DNA of 64,000 nt from Aquiflexum gelatinilyticum (lineage in GTDB: Bacteria; Bacteroidota; Bacteroidia; Cytophagales; Cyclobacteriaceae). Below are positions 1 to 9,366 of this stretch, piece after piece. The position numbers and the translations under genes were made by a program. Under the pieces are notes generated by a model. That model was not told the DNA's origin. It did no database searches and worked only from the letters and a program-made list of their open reading frames with translations. Position 1 is the first letter of the stretch. The number at the start of each line of letters is the position of its first letter. The stretch spans positions 620,001 to 684,000 of the forward strand of contig NZ_JANSUY010000001.1 of NCBI RefSeq assembly GCF_024741135.1, written 5' to 3'.

Positions 1-1506
1 TATGATGAAAATTCCAAAATAACCAAGGAAAGTGAAAGGAAAAATAATTTAATTATTGATTTCCGGAATCGGTTAAACGAGTTTAACATTTCTTTTTTGG
101 CTCTATTGTATTATAAGAAAAAATATAAGTTGATTGATAAACTTTTGTTCCAAACAGATAGCCAGCCTCCAAAATTATTTTTAAGCAAATTTAGTTTTGA
201 TCAAATTTTAAAATGGAATTTAGATTTTAGAAAAGATAGTTTTGAAAGGAACTGGAATGTTTCTTATTATTTCGATGATCTTGAGTTTGATTCAATAGGG
301 TTTCAAAAAGATTCGAAGTATTATATTTCTGAATTTTGTTTGATTCTTCTCCTTTTTAAATGGATTGATGATTATGGCCTTCATTTAAGAGTCGATAATC
401 CAACGTTATCAATACCTGATAATCTGAATCTAAAAAAATCACTGATTTACAAGTTACCATTCCTGATCAGACAGTTAAAAAAAATTCTTGATAACAAAAA
501 TTTAATAACAAAAACTAATTTACAGAAGATAACTAGAAGAAATTGTTTTCTATCTGGTATAAAATATCCGATCGATTTTTTGGAAGAATATAGAATGAAT
601 TTAGAAAACCAATTTGAAATCCAACTTGGTACAGGACCATTAGATAATTCTAAAATCAAAGAATTAAAGGAATACACAGTCAACCAAATTAAATCGGTTT
701 ACGATAACCTTAGCAGAATTAAAGGAAATGATGTCACAAAAGAAAAAAGGGATAGCATTAGTGATTTTATGGAGGTAATTAGAGGTACGAGAATTCCTCT
801 TAATAGAGAAGCCTTTCTTGAAAATTCTACTGTTCATTATATCGATTATGACAAGACCCTAGGCAGATATATAAAAAATGAATATAATGACCACTTCTTG
901 TCAAAAATATCTCTTTTGTCTAGTAAAACTTATATGGTTGAATATAAAGAATTATTTAATGCGGTTGATTTGTTGCAAATCAATAAGGAATCCCACTTAA
1001 TAATTGCAGTCAACTTAAATTTGGATTATTTAAATTCATTTTTAAAGTTAGAGCTTTCGGAATGCCAAGAAGGTTTAGAAGATTATAGGTACAAAGATAT
1101 TCCAATTTTTTCTTATAGCGGTGGGCGATCAAGAACTGGTCAACTTTATGTTTTTAATAAAGAAAATAAACCAATGATTAAACATAAAGATTGGAAAGAG
1201 ATTAATGGACCAACCCAAGAATTTATTTCAAGATGGAAAAAAATGGAATTAATTGATGAAGATCTAAAAATCTACTATCAGCACACAGAAATTAAAGATG
1301 ATAAAGAACTTTTGAAGGAATATTTGGAAAGCTCTCAATTTAATAAGGAGGAATTATTAAAAATGGTACAATTTGATGTTGACTTTATGGGATATTGTTG
1401 GTTTCCTAAAGACATAAAAATTGTAAATATCTCTCAAGGAGATATGTTCAAGCAAGGGGGAAATTTGAACAAATTGGAGGAAATAGAGCCTTTTGACAAA
1501 AATTAA
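1..1506 (+). CDS. unrecognised protein, 5' end cut by window edge
   Basis: The reading frame is open from base 1, so the true start lies outside the window. The TTG at 97 is only an internal codon. At least 501 codons are visible, ending at TAA 1504-1506. I do not recognise the family. The protein is rich in Lys, Asn, Ile and Leu, mostly soluble, with probable long helices in the first half and a mixed alpha/beta C-terminal half containing a YSGGRSRTGQ stretch. No signal peptide or membrane segment is visible. The DNA is clearly more AT-rich than the genes from 4.5 kb onward. The next gene, a T5orf172-type protein, starts 44 bases downstream on the same strand, so the two may be one transcript. 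A mobile or defence-related cassette is possible, but this is only an inference from base composition and neighbour. Confidence 0.72.
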   Translation, partial: YDENSKITKESERKNNLIIDFRNRLNEFNISFLALLYYKKKYKLIDKLLFQTDSQPPKLFLSKFSFDQILKWNLDFRKDSFERNWNVSYYFDDLEFDSIGFQKDSKYYISEFCLILLLFKWIDDYGLHLRVDNPTLSIPDNLNLKKSLIYKLPFLIRQLKKILDNKNLITKTNLQKITRRNCFLSGIKYPIDFLEEYRMNLENQFEIQLGTGPLDNSKIKELKEYTVNQIKSVYDNLSRIKGNDVTKEKRDSISDFMEVIRGTRIPLNREAFLENSTVHYIDYDKTLGRYIKNEYNDHFLSKISLLSSKTYMVEYKELFNAVDLLQINKESHLIIAVNLNLDYLNSFLKLELSECQEGLEDYRYKDIPIFSYSGGRSRTGQLYVFNKENKPMIKHKDWKEINGPTQEFISRWKKMELIDEDLKIYYQHTEIKDDKELLKEYLESSQFNKEELLKMVQFDVDFMGYCWFPKDIKIVNISQGDMFKQGGNLNKLEEIEPFDKN

Positions 1507-1550
1507 CTTCTAAATCACATCTCAGAATTGAAGTCTAATTCTCTTATTTT

Positions 1551-2285
1551 ATGAAAAAAAAAGTTCTTTCAAATTTGTCACCAAAGCAACTGAGACAACA
1601 TTTGGATTCGAAAAAGAGGAATGCTAATGTAAAAACCATATCTGAGTCAATCTCGAAAGAAAATCCTACACTTGGAGAATTTATCATGCGACATAAATTA
1701 GATAAGTCATTGTTTTTTGATGCCAACAAAAACCAAATATCTTCTGTTTATGGGCAAATGATAAAGCAGGGTAAACAATTTGCTTACAATACAATCCCAT
1801 GTTATCAGGGTCATACATATAGAGATCGTAAAAATCATTGTTTGATTTGCAACACTTCAAGGATTACTTTTCAATTAAGGAATTCATCTGAAGGTTTTGT
1901 TTATATCGCAGGAAGTGTGAGGAAACGGATGATGAAAATTGGTGTAACTGATAAGATTTTTAGTCGTGAAAGCAGTTTAAATAAAAGCGGATATGCTGAC
2001 ACAGATGATTGGAAGATACTTTATTGGTTTTATTCTGAAAAAATTGGTGAGATCGAAAATGAAGTAAAAAGTAAGTTGAAAGTTCATAATACTTTAGTTC
2101 CTTTTCTCAAATATTCAAAAGAACATAAAATTGCAGAGGAGGTGTTTTTTTGTGGTTTTGATAGAATTTTTACAGCGCTAAAGGGAGTGATACACGATAA
2201 TGGTATTGCAATTTCTCAAGAACTATTGAAGTCAGATCATATATCTTCTTATCAGTTTAGAAATTGGGTGAAATTAAAAAAGTAA
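1551..2285 (+). CDS. zinc-finger plus T5orf172 (GIY-YIG-like) domain protein
   Basis: A protein of 244 residues. Residues 84-100 hold a CYQGH...CLIC pattern (C84, H88, C97, C100) that looks like a small zinc-binding site. Residues about 116-180 match the T5orf172/Mug113 branch of the GIY-YIG nuclease fold: VYIAG at 117-121, MKIGVT at 128-133, R139, and an acidic pair E169/E171 before a basic helix. In this family such residues are catalytic; that this protein cuts DNA is inferred. The N-terminal 80 residues are basic and helical. The start ATG at 1551 follows the preceding gene by 44 bases. AT-rich codon use is shared with the upstream gene, suggesting joint acquisition. The fold call is fairly good, but the biological role (homing, restriction or phage defence) is open. 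Confidence 0.7.
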   Translation: MKKKVLSNLSPKQLRQHLDSKKRNANVKTISESISKENPTLGEFIMRHKLDKSLFFDANKNQISSVYGQMIKQGKQFAYNTIPCYQGHTYRDRKNHCLICNTSRITFQLRNSSEGFVYIAGSVRKRMMKIGVTDKIFSRESSLNKSGYADTDDWKILYWFYSEKIGEIENEVKSKLKVHNTLVPFLKYSKEHKIAEEVFFCGFDRIFTALKGVIHDNGIAISQELLKSDHISSYQFRNWVKLKK

Positions 2286-2369
2286 AAATTTTTGAGTTTT
2301 TTAAATTAACCTTTTCTAATTTTTTTAACATCTGTAGATATAATTGTATTGATTATTTATTTTGAATTC

Positions 2370-2759
2370 ATGAAATGGGATAAAATCATCACTACCGAAA
2401 AGGAATATGAGGCTGCCTTGAATAGGTTGGCCAAGGTTTTTGAAGCTCATCAAGATAGCCCTGAGGGAATGGAAGCGGAATTGTTGGTTACACTGATTGA
2501 AAAGTTTGAAAAAGAACACTACCCAATCAATTTACCAGACCCAATTATAGCAATCAGAGAAGCTATTGAAATGAAGGGTTTAAAAGAAAAAGACCTAATT
2601 CCTGCAATAGGCAGTAAAACTACTGTTAGTCTTGTACTCAATCGCAAGAGGGCAATGACTGTAGATATGATCAGAAATCTCAAAGAATTACTCGGACTGC
2701 CTTTGGAAGTCCTCATCCAACCCTATGAACTGAATGGTGAGCGGGAATTGGTGAAATGA
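2370..2759 (+). CDS. orphan HigA-type antitoxin / XRE regulator
   Basis: A protein of 129 residues from ATG 2370; an in-frame TTG at 2349 would add seven residues but leaves no room for a leader. The N-terminal third (MKWDKIITTEKEYEAAL...) is the typical start of COG5499 HigA-like proteins. The C-terminal half is a helix-turn-helix (GLKEKDLIPAIGSKTTVSLVL). Such proteins normally neutralise and repress a RelE/HigB-type mRNA interferase encoded just upstream. Here the upstream gene is the T5orf172 protein and only 84 bases separate them, so no toxin gene is present. It is either a solitary regulator, or it regulates or counteracts the unusual upstream genes. The family call is strong; the partner is unknown. 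Confidence 0.8.
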   Translation: MKWDKIITTEKEYEAALNRLAKVFEAHQDSPEGMEAELLVTLIEKFEKEHYPINLPDPIIAIREAIEMKGLKEKDLIPAIGSKTTVSLVLNRKRAMTVDMIRNLKELLGLPLEVLIQPYELNGERELVK

Positions 2760-2798
2760 GGATAAGAAAACTTGATTTATTTTGAAATCAGAATTGTG

Positions 2799-2866
2799 TC
2801 CTTAAATCCTTAAATCCTTAAATCCTTCCAATCTTCGAATCTTCCAATTTTTCAATTTTCCAATTC
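2799..2866. repeat. short tandem repeat in convergent gap
   Basis: About 3.6 copies of the 8-mer TCCTTAAA occupy 2799-2827. They are followed by degenerate TTCCAAT/TTTTCAAT units to 2866, running into the end of the ABM gene. Similar TTTTTCAATTTTCCAAT-type tracts occur after Tex (44838-44870, other strand) and at 46551-46576, so this is a small dispersed family placed just behind gene ends. Confidence 0.6.
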
Positions 2867-3238
2867 AAACCCATAATCCCTTTCGACCAAACAAATCCTT
2901 GTTTTGTAGGAGGAATACCATTTTTCCCTACCCATTCGCTGTGCAAAGAGGTGTTCACTGACCATTTTCCAGTTGCGGATGGCATCGAGGCTTTCCCAAT
3001 AGCTGACCGTGATGCCAAGTCCAACTCTCGCGGATTCGTGCCCGAGATAGCCTGATTGCTTTTTTGCAAGTTCGACCATTTGATCCGCCATTTCACCATA
3101 ACCATCATCCACTTCTGTACGGAGGCTGGTGAAAATAACTGCATAGTAAGGCGGGGAAGGTGTATAGGCAATAGCGTTTACTTCTTTATTCATTTCAGAA
3201 TCTGGGATGTTTTTTCCCAAATTTGGATATTTAATCAT
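2852..3238 (-). CDS. antibiotic biosynthesis monooxygenase (ABM) domain protein
   Basis: A protein of 128 residues. The segment YYAVIFTSLRTEVDDGYGEMADQMVELAKKQSGYLGHESAR followed by a SYWESLDAIRNWK stretch is the dimeric alpha/beta-barrel signature of ABM-type proteins. This family includes haem-degrading and quinone-forming monooxygenases and many small uncharacterised enzymes. No haem-ligand residue can be assigned by eye, so no substrate is claimed. It is transcribed leftward, convergent with the HigA-type gene. The start at 3238 shares a CATG with the start of a broken plus-strand stub. A shorter start at about 3193 (MNKEV) is possible, because the first 15 residues lie outside the fold. 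Confidence 0.78.
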   Translation of the reverse strand: MIKYPNLGKNIPDSEMNKEVNAIAYTPSPPYYAVIFTSLRTEVDDGYGEMADQMVELAKKQSGYLGHESARVGLGITVSYWESLDAIRNWKMVSEHLFAQRMGREKWYSSYKTRICLVERDYGFELEN

Positions 3239-3314
3239 GAAATTTAATCTCTTAATCGCTTTGTTTTTTTCATTAGGCTTTTATTTCAAAGCCCAAAATG
3301 TCCATTCGATGTGA
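3237..3314 (+). pseudogene. signal-peptide stub of a lost secreted protein
   Basis: ATG 3237 opens a 25-codon frame whose product is a textbook Bacteroidota signal peptide: MKFNLL, then a hydrophobic core, then FKAQN. It hits TGA at 3312-3314. No plausible mature protein follows in any frame before 3765. This looks like the 5' remnant of a deleted or decayed exported protein gene. A chance hydrophobic frame cannot be excluded. Confidence 0.35.
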
Positions 3315-3764
3315 ATGGAAGTAAGTTATGGGTTTATCATCCCTCATTCCCCAGAACTCAGTCAAATTTCCCAATCCAAGTCTTTTGGATTCCCGGTTCA
3401 TTACTAAAATCTGAATTAAAAGGAATTGAATTTATTCTAGTTCAGTTAATATTTATCACCTTAAAAGTAAGTCTTTTCTGGTATGATTAGATTTGAATTT
3501 TTTTCTAACAAAACCGAGTATTACAATGGTCTTTACAAAAAAAATCATTTCGTCTATTAGATTAATGAAAATAACTAATTGTTGGGTTATTCAATTTTCA
3601 TGGTAGTATAAATATCACATACCTGATACCATGAAATTCATTTCACATTCAGAATGCTGTAAGATTATTTTATTTTGGCACATAGTTTTCATATATTTAA
3701 AGAAATCGATTTATCTTTTTGATTATAAAAATTTTTATTGGAGTAAACTAAAGCCTTTACAGAT
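3315..3764. other. intergenic region without recognisable gene
   Basis: AT-rich spacer of 450 bases between the signal-peptide stub and the secreted-protein gene. I see no RNA gene, no long open frame and no clear terminator. The last 100 bases must hold the promoter of the gene at 3765, but no clean TAnnTTTG element was found. Confidence 0.5.
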
Positions 3765-4460
3765 ATGAGACCATCCCTCACTTTATTCTTTACTTTCCTA
3801 TATTTCTTTGCCAATGGGCAGGAAATTAAAGGAAATATCGCAAATCATGAAAAATCCGAAATGGATATGGTTTTGATGCTTTTTGGGATGGATTATCCGA
3901 TTTCAATAGGGTCTGTTGATAAAAAAGGTCAGTTTACAGCAAATCTTGAAAATATCAGCTTGGATCAAATTCCTGAAGAAAACAGGTCAATGTCAATAGG
4001 GCCTCTCTATTTTAATTTTCATTTTAATTGTAATAGTCCTGAGGATTTTGGTGGAAATGCTGAAAAACTGGCAGCAAGACAGGATTATGTCAGGTTGACA
4101 GAAAAGGGAGATTGGTCAGGTACAGTTTTTTTAGTTTCTGATGAAGGGATTAAATCCTGGCTTGAAGACCCCGGATATATTAATGCTGTTAAAGGGTCTT
4201 TTTATGAAGTGATGTATGTAGATGAGGATATAAGTTTAAATGTAACTTGTAAAAGCAGTGTTTATGCTGCCGATGATGAGGAAGTTGAAACTGAATACAG
4301 TTTTGATATCGAATTGAAAAAGGGCTTTAATTGGGTTGAATATACCATTCTTGAAGTGCATGAAACCGACCCTAACATCAGGGCTTCATTTCCTTCCAAA
4401 GTAACTATCACCAACATGAGAGATCCTTCCAAGATGATGTGGATAGGCAAGTATTACTGA
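3765..4460 (+). CDS. secreted protein of unknown function
   Basis: A protein of 231 residues with an N-terminal signal peptide (MRPSLTLFFTFLYFFANGQ, probable cleavage after GQ). The mature part is acidic and beta-rich, with a DDEEVETE patch near residue 170. I do not recognise the family. It ends 131 bases before the tricorn-like protease, on the same strand, and may be independently transcribed. Export to the periplasm or beyond is inferred from the signal peptide alone. Confidence 0.75.
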   Translation: MRPSLTLFFTFLYFFANGQEIKGNIANHEKSEMDMVLMLFGMDYPISIGSVDKKGQFTANLENISLDQIPEENRSMSIGPLYFNFHFNCNSPEDFGGNAEKLAARQDYVRLTEKGDWSGTVFLVSDEGIKSWLEDPGYINAVKGSFYEVMYVDEDISLNVTCKSSVYAADDEEVETEYSFDIELKKGFNWVEYTILEVHETDPNIRASFPSKVTITNMRDPSKMMWIGKYY

Positions 4461-4591
4461 AATCCAACCCTATCATTTTTAAATTACCAGGAATGGTCTT
4501 TAATCAAATAATCTGCATCCAAAGTAATTTTTGCTTTTAGGTAGTAGCCTTTTTTCTATTTTTAGCGCTAGTTTAATAATTTGTCCAAATC

Positions 4592-7500
4592 ATGCAAGGA
4601 AAATTCACTTGGATGAGCATTTTCTTGCTCTCCCTTTCATTTCAAATAATAGCCCAAGAATCTCCAAAATGGCTGCGTTATCCTTCCATTTCTCCGGACG
4701 GTTCACAGATTGTTTTTACTTACAAAGGCGACTTATACATCATTCCTTCCTCGGGAGGTAAAGCAATCCAGTTGACTTTCCATGAAGCGCATGATTTTAT
4801 GCCTGTGTGGAGCAAAGACGGCAGCAAGATCGCTTTTGCGTCGGATCGGTATGGTAATTTTGATGTCTATGTTATGAGTTCTACAGGAGGAGATGCGAAG
4901 CGTCTGACCTACCATTCCAATGATGAGATGCCCTATTCATTTTCGGCGGATGACCAGACTGTCATGTTTGGTGGCGTAAGGCAGGATCTTGCCGAGCACC
5001 GCCAATATCCCACGGGATCGCAACCGGAATTGTACGAGGTTCCTGTCAAAGGAGGCAGGGTAGACCAGGTTTGGACAATTCCTTCAGAATATGTGCAGGT
5101 AAGTGCTGATGGTAAAAAGATGATCTACCATGACAAAAAAGGCGGTGAAAATGAATGGCGCAAAAGACACCAATCTGCCATCACCAGGGATATTTGGGTG
5201 TATGACGCTGCGAGTAATACCCATAAAATGATCTCGGAATTTGGGGGTGAAGACAGAAATCCTGTTTTCGCACCGGGAGAAAAAGCAGTCTATTACCTCA
5301 CAGAAGAGAAGGGAAGCTTCAATGTCCAAAAAATGAGTTTGGACAATCCCAACCAAAAAACTGTTTTGACCAGCCTAAAGGATTTTCCTGTCAGGTTCCT
5401 GAGTATTTCCAAAACTGGTCTGATGAGTTTTTCTTATGACGGAGAACTCTACACTTTGAAAGAAGGAGAGCAACCTAAAAAAGTGGCTGTTTCCATTACC
5501 ACCCAACGTATTTCGAATGCTGACAGCTACATCAGTATCAATGGCGGCGTAAGGGAAATGTCTATTTCACCTGACGGAAAAGAAATCGCCTTTATCGCTC
5601 GAGGAGAGGTTTTTGTGACTTCTGTAGATGGTTCTCTGACCAAAAGAATTACTAATACACCACAACAGGAGCGTTTTGTACAGTTTGCACCGGATGGCAA
5701 ATCAATCCTCTATGCAAGTGAAAGGGATGGAAGATGGCAGATTTACCAAACCAAAAAGATAAGAGAGATGGAGGAGATGTTCTTTTTCGCAAGTACCTTA
5801 TTGAAAGAGGAAGTTTTGGTGAGTTCAGAAGTTGACAATTACCAGCCTGTCCTTTCACCTGACGGCAAAAAATTGGCTTTTGTAGAAGGAAGAAGAACGT
5901 TGAAAGTCATGGACATGGCTACGAAAACCTCCGTGACCTTGATGACTCCGGAGCAACTTTACCATATGGGAGACGGTGACCAATATTTTACCTGGAGTCC
6001 TGACAGCAAGTGGCTTTTAGCAGAATTCAATCCTACCATGGCCAATGGAGAAGTGGTGCTATTGGATGCTTCAGGCAAAAAAGCCATGGAAAACCTTACA
6101 CAAAGTGGATATGGAGACAGCAGACCCAAGTGGGTCAATGGCGGAAAGCAGTTGATCTGGTTCAGTAACAGGGACGGTTTGAAGAGCTTTTCAACGAGTG
6201 GTGCTGCTCAAAACGACGTCTATACCCTTTTCCTGACTAAGGAAGCTTACGACAGATTCCGTTTGAACAAAGAAGAATTTGACCTGTTAAAAGAAATTGA
6301 GAAAGCAGGGAAAGAGGAAAAGAAGGACGAAAAAAAGGAAACTCCCAAAGTGGAAGACATCAAAATTGATTGGGAAGATCTGAGGGAAAGGAAAGCCAAA
6401 TTGACAATCCATTCGTCTTCTTTGGGCGATGCAGTCATTGACAAAGATGGCGAGAAACTTTTTTACCTTGCCCGGTTTGAAAAAGGGATGAACCTTTGGA
6501 GTACCGATCTTCGCACCAAGGATACCAAGATGGAATTGAAACTCGATGCGGGATTTGGTAGGTTAGAGTGGGACAAAGAGATGAAAAACCTGTACCTCCT
6601 TGCGGATGGTAGCATCTCCAAAATTACCGACAAAGGCACCAAAAGAGAGCAGATCAAAATCGCCGGGGAAATGACTTTGGATACCGATGCGGAGCGTGCA
6701 GAGATGTTTGAGCATATTAAAATCCGCACAAAAGGAGCTTTCTACACACCTGATTTTCATGGAGTGGATTGGGATGCCTTGACCGCCCAATATGAAAAAT
6801 ACCTTCCATATATCGGAAACAGCTATGAGTTTGCCGAGATGGTTTCTGAGTTGATCGGCGAACTGAATGTCTCGCATGCCGGAGCGCGGTTTAGCCGAAG
6901 CATACCACAGGCTGATGCCACAGCATCTTTGGGGATTTTTATGGACTATTCTTTCAAAAATCCCGGAATCAAAATCGTTGAAGTGCTCAAGGGCGGACCT
7001 TTGGACAAATCTGGCATGAACATCCAAAGCGGCATGGTCATCGAGAAAATTGACGGAGAAAGTATTGCCTTGGACAAAGACATTGCCCAATACCTCAACA
7101 GAAAATCCGGCAAATTCACTTTGATCGAAGTATTGGACCCAAAGACAAATACCCGTCGACAGGTCACTGTGAAGCCGATCAGTTTGGGTGAGGAGAACCA
7201 ATTGCTATACAAGCGATGGGTAAAGAAAAACCAGGAAGAAGTGGACAGGTTGAGCAACGGGACTTTGGGCTATGTCCATATTCCCGGAATGTCAGATGGG
7301 CCATACAGAACCACCTACGAAGAAATGATGGGCAAATACCATGACCGAAAAGGAGTCATCGTGGATACAAGATTCAATGGTGGAGGAGATTTGGTGGCGG
7401 ATTTGGCCATGTTCTTTACCGGAGAAAAATTCATCACCTATGCCACTGAAGACAGGGAAGTAGGTTATGAACCGACATTTCGTTGGACCAAGCCGACTTT

Positions 7501-7810
7501 GGCGATGTTCAACGAAAGCAACTATTCCGATGGACATTGTTTTGCCTGTGGCTATACTGACCTGAAAATCGGCAAAACCGTCGGCATGCCTACTCCGGGA
7601 ACCTGCTCATTTGCAGGTTGGGAAATGTTGCCGGATGGCGGCAGATGGGGAATGGTTCCGATTTCTGCCAAAGACAAATCAGGCAATTGGATGGAAAACA
7701 ACGAAACCAAGCCGCAGTTCCAAGTCAAAAACATGCCGGGACAAATCGACAAAGGCAAAGACCAACAGTTGGAAAAAGCCGTGGAGGAATTGATGAAGGA
7801 TGTGAAGTAA
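4592..7810 (+). CDS. tricorn-like S41 peptidase
   Basis: A protein of 1072 residues, the usual size for tricorn homologues. Order of parts: signal peptide (1-21, ending IIAQ); a WD40-like/PD40 beta-propeller half with repeated ISPDGSQIVF / FAPDGKSILY / LSPDGKKLAF blades; a Lys/Glu-rich linker at about 565-590; a PDZ domain around 790-860; and a C-terminal TSPc peptidase domain. Candidate active-site residues by comparison with archaeal tricorn are S761-H762 (VSHAG), nucleophile S979 (NYSDG) and E1035. Tricorn cleaves peptides released by larger proteases. The signal peptide suggests this one acts in the periplasm on imported or misfolded peptides. It appears to be a single-gene unit, with a terminator-like hairpin downstream at 7991. 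Confidence 0.93.
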   Translation: MQGKFTWMSIFLLSLSFQIIAQESPKWLRYPSISPDGSQIVFTYKGDLYIIPSSGGKAIQLTFHEAHDFMPVWSKDGSKIAFASDRYGNFDVYVMSSTGGDAKRLTYHSNDEMPYSFSADDQTVMFGGVRQDLAEHRQYPTGSQPELYEVPVKGGRVDQVWTIPSEYVQVSADGKKMIYHDKKGGENEWRKRHQSAITRDIWVYDAASNTHKMISEFGGEDRNPVFAPGEKAVYYLTEEKGSFNVQKMSLDNPNQKTVLTSLKDFPVRFLSISKTGLMSFSYDGELYTLKEGEQPKKVAVSITTQRISNADSYISINGGVREMSISPDGKEIAFIARGEVFVTSVDGSLTKRITNTPQQERFVQFAPDGKSILYASERDGRWQIYQTKKIREMEEMFFFASTLLKEEVLVSSEVDNYQPVLSPDGKKLAFVEGRRTLKVMDMATKTSVTLMTPEQLYHMGDGDQYFTWSPDSKWLLAEFNPTMANGEVVLLDASGKKAMENLTQSGYGDSRPKWVNGGKQLIWFSNRDGLKSFSTSGAAQNDVYTLFLTKEAYDRFRLNKEEFDLLKEIEKAGKEEKKDEKKETPKVEDIKIDWEDLRERKAKLTIHSSSLGDAVIDKDGEKLFYLARFEKGMNLWSTDLRTKDTKMELKLDAGFGRLEWDKEMKNLYLLADGSISKITDKGTKREQIKIAGEMTLDTDAERAEMFEHIKIRTKGAFYTPDFHGVDWDALTAQYEKYLPYIGNSYEFAEMVSELIGELNVSHAGARFSRSIPQADATASLGIFMDYSFKNPGIKIVEVLKGGPLDKSGMNIQSGMVIEKIDGESIALDKDIAQYLNRKSGKFTLIEVLDPKTNTRRQVTVKPISLGEENQLLYKRWVKKNQEEVDRLSNGTLGYVHIPGMSDGPYRTTYEEMMGKYHDRKGVIVDTRFNGGGDLVADLAMFFTGEKFITYATEDREVGYEPTFRWTKPTLAMFNESNYSDGHCFACGYTDLKIGKTVGMPTPGTCSFAGWEMLPDGGRWGMVPISAKDKSGNWMENNETKPQFQVKNMPGQIDKGKDQQLEKAVEELMKDVK

Positions 7811-7845
7811 ACTTTGAGAAGCGAGAGACGAGAAGAGAGACTGAT

Positions 7846-7880
7846 CCGTTATTCTGAGGGAGGCACGACCTAAGAATCTC
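7846..7880. repeat. REP-like dispersed element, copy 1
   Basis: The sequence reads CCGTTATTCTGAGGGAGG...TAAGAATCTC. Its complement begins GAGATTCTTAG and ends CTCAGAATAACGG. This matches the intergenic repeat family common in Bacteroidota (GAGATTCTTcgc...CTCAGAATGACG). A second copy in opposite orientation lies at 13555-13582. The neighbouring purine-rich GAGAAGCGAGAGACGAGAAGAGAG tract is probably part of the same insertion. Confidence 0.6.
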
Positions 7881-7990
7881 TGACTAAAACCGAGTGGAAA
7901 GACATGAAAAATTAAGTAAACAAACATTATCTATCAATTCCTCTTTTAGGGTTTTAGAGCCCTTCCTAATCATTCGTGCTTACATAGATC

Positions 7991-8036
7991 CCCTTTCAAA
8001 ACCTTGGTTAAACAGTGGTTTTGGAAGGGTTTTTTA
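7991..8036 (+). terminator. rho-independent terminator-like hairpin
   Basis: Arms CCCTTTCAAAACC (7991-8003) and GGTTTTGGAAGGG (8017-8029) pair at 12 of 13 positions around a 13-base loop, followed by a T run (8030-8035). It lies 180 bases after the tricorn-like gene and could end its transcript. The reverse-strand gene beyond it converges. Confidence 0.65.
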
Positions 8037-8145
8037 TCAAAAAATAAAGAAGCACCATCAATACCTGAGTATTAAGTATACCTGATTAGAATTGTTTTTT
8101 TGGTGAAAAGATGTTGATTTTAAGTTGGTAAATTTATCCCCTGCA

Positions 8146-9366
8146 TTAGGATAAATCTCCCTGATCTATTTCCTCCTCTACCGATTTCAAAAGTTTATAC
8201 AATGGAGCACTTGAAAGAATGGTTGACAATTGCCCAAGAAGGAGTTGGAATTCCTGTTGGAGCATCCGGTCTTCTTTGCCATAATCCCAAATCGGGAAGA
8301 TCACCCTTGCAAAGAGCTCATCAAAGCTCAGTTCCTTGCGATAAACCATATGGGGAATATCATTCCGACTCAAGGCAGAAGGAGGGAAATGTTTGGCACG
8401 GTAACCCAGCAAATTAAACAAAGCCCTAAGACTGATGATGGCAGTTCCCGGGTCATTGATTCCTGGACTGAGGGCTTTGATTGCGATTTCTGAAAGCTGT
8501 CTCAATCCATATTCGTAATTGCGGCTTACGGATTCCTGTTGGCTCAGAATGACCCCTTCCTGTGCATCTTCCGTTTTGGATTCTGCCAAAACGCGGCTAC
8601 AGAGGAGGATTGGCTGCCCCCGGAGGACAAAAGTACCCATAGGATAGATAGCCGATAGACTGCACGCATTTTCTTTACAAAAATCCATGATTTCTTTGGT
8701 GTCAAAACCTTCAAATATTCCTGATTTGGAAGTTTTGATTACCGATAAAGCTGAAAATCCAATTTTTTTATCTTCCTCAACCATTTCTATGCAGAATTCC
8801 TTTAGCCCGTCAAAAGTTGCAGATTCAATGCGCGAAATCACTACATCATATTTGACCGATTGGGTAATAAAATGTAAGAAATAAATGAACAGGAAAATGT
8901 CAAAAACGGTGATTGCAGTAAGAGTAATAATGCTTATTGATGGAATCTGGAATGACCCTCCTGTGTCCCTGATAGTACTGAAAAGGAAGAAGGAATAGAC
9001 TATCGTACCTATATAGACCCCGAGAACAGTTTGCTGAAATCGGTTGCCGATGAGCTTGTCCAATACCCGGTTGCTCATTTGTGAGGCCGCTTGATTGAGT
9101 ACGATCATCACCATAGAAAAACTGAAAACCGTAAGCGAAATCACCCCTCCGGCTATGGTACCCAATATGCTTCTCGCCGTAGAAGGATCTTTTAATGTCA
9201 ACCAAGGAAGATCGGTTTTTAGCTGACGACCTGCTTCCGAAAATTCAACTATTAAGAGTAAGATTGCAAAAACCAAAAATAATATACTGATGATTCCCGG
9301 TATAAAAGCGATGCTTGAAACAATGAGCCTGTACCTAGCTATCAACCATAACCTGATTTTATCCAT
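8146..9366 (-). CDS. DUF2254 integral membrane protein
   Basis: A protein of 406 residues from the ATG at 9366 (MDKIRLWL); the open frame reaches 9459 but the extra 31 residues look non-coding. An N-terminal membrane helix is followed by a soluble stretch, then helices around SILGTIAGGVISLTVFSFSMVMIVLNQA, a third and a fourth pair, and a soluble C-terminal half of about 200 residues. The ASQMSNRVL and ALSPGINDPGTA motifs are typical of DUF2254. The family is found in many bacteria; its function is unknown, with occasional suggestions of a channel or sensor. It converges with the tricorn gene and is divergent from the patatin operon. Confidence 0.88.
   Translation of the reverse strand: MDKIRLWLIARYRLIVSSIAFIPGIISILFLVFAILLLIVEFSEAGRQLKTDLPWLTLKDPSTARSILGTIAGGVISLTVFSFSMVMIVLNQAASQMSNRVLDKLIGNRFQQTVLGVYIGTIVYSFFLFSTIRDTGGSFQIPSISIITLTAITVFDIFLFIYFLHFITQSVKYDVVISRIESATFDGLKEFCIEMVEEDKKIGFSALSVIKTSKSGIFEGFDTKEIMDFCKENACSLSAIYPMGTFVLRGQPILLCSRVLAESKTEDAQEGVILSQQESVSRNYEYGLRQLSEIAIKALSPGINDPGTAIISLRALFNLLGYRAKHFPPSALSRNDIPHMVYRKELSFDELFARVIFPIWDYGKEDRMLQQEFQLLLGQLSTILSSAPLYKLLKSVEEEIDQGDLS

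Noticed and set aside
1551-2759. Complete HigBA toxin-antitoxin pair
   Set aside because: The gene before the HigA-like antitoxin is a 244-residue T5orf172 protein, not a RelE/HigB toxin, and the 84-base gap is too short for another gene.
6563-7201. A 212-residue open frame on the minus strand inside the tricorn gene
   Set aside because: It is a shadow of the well-supported plus-strand protease and shows no family features.
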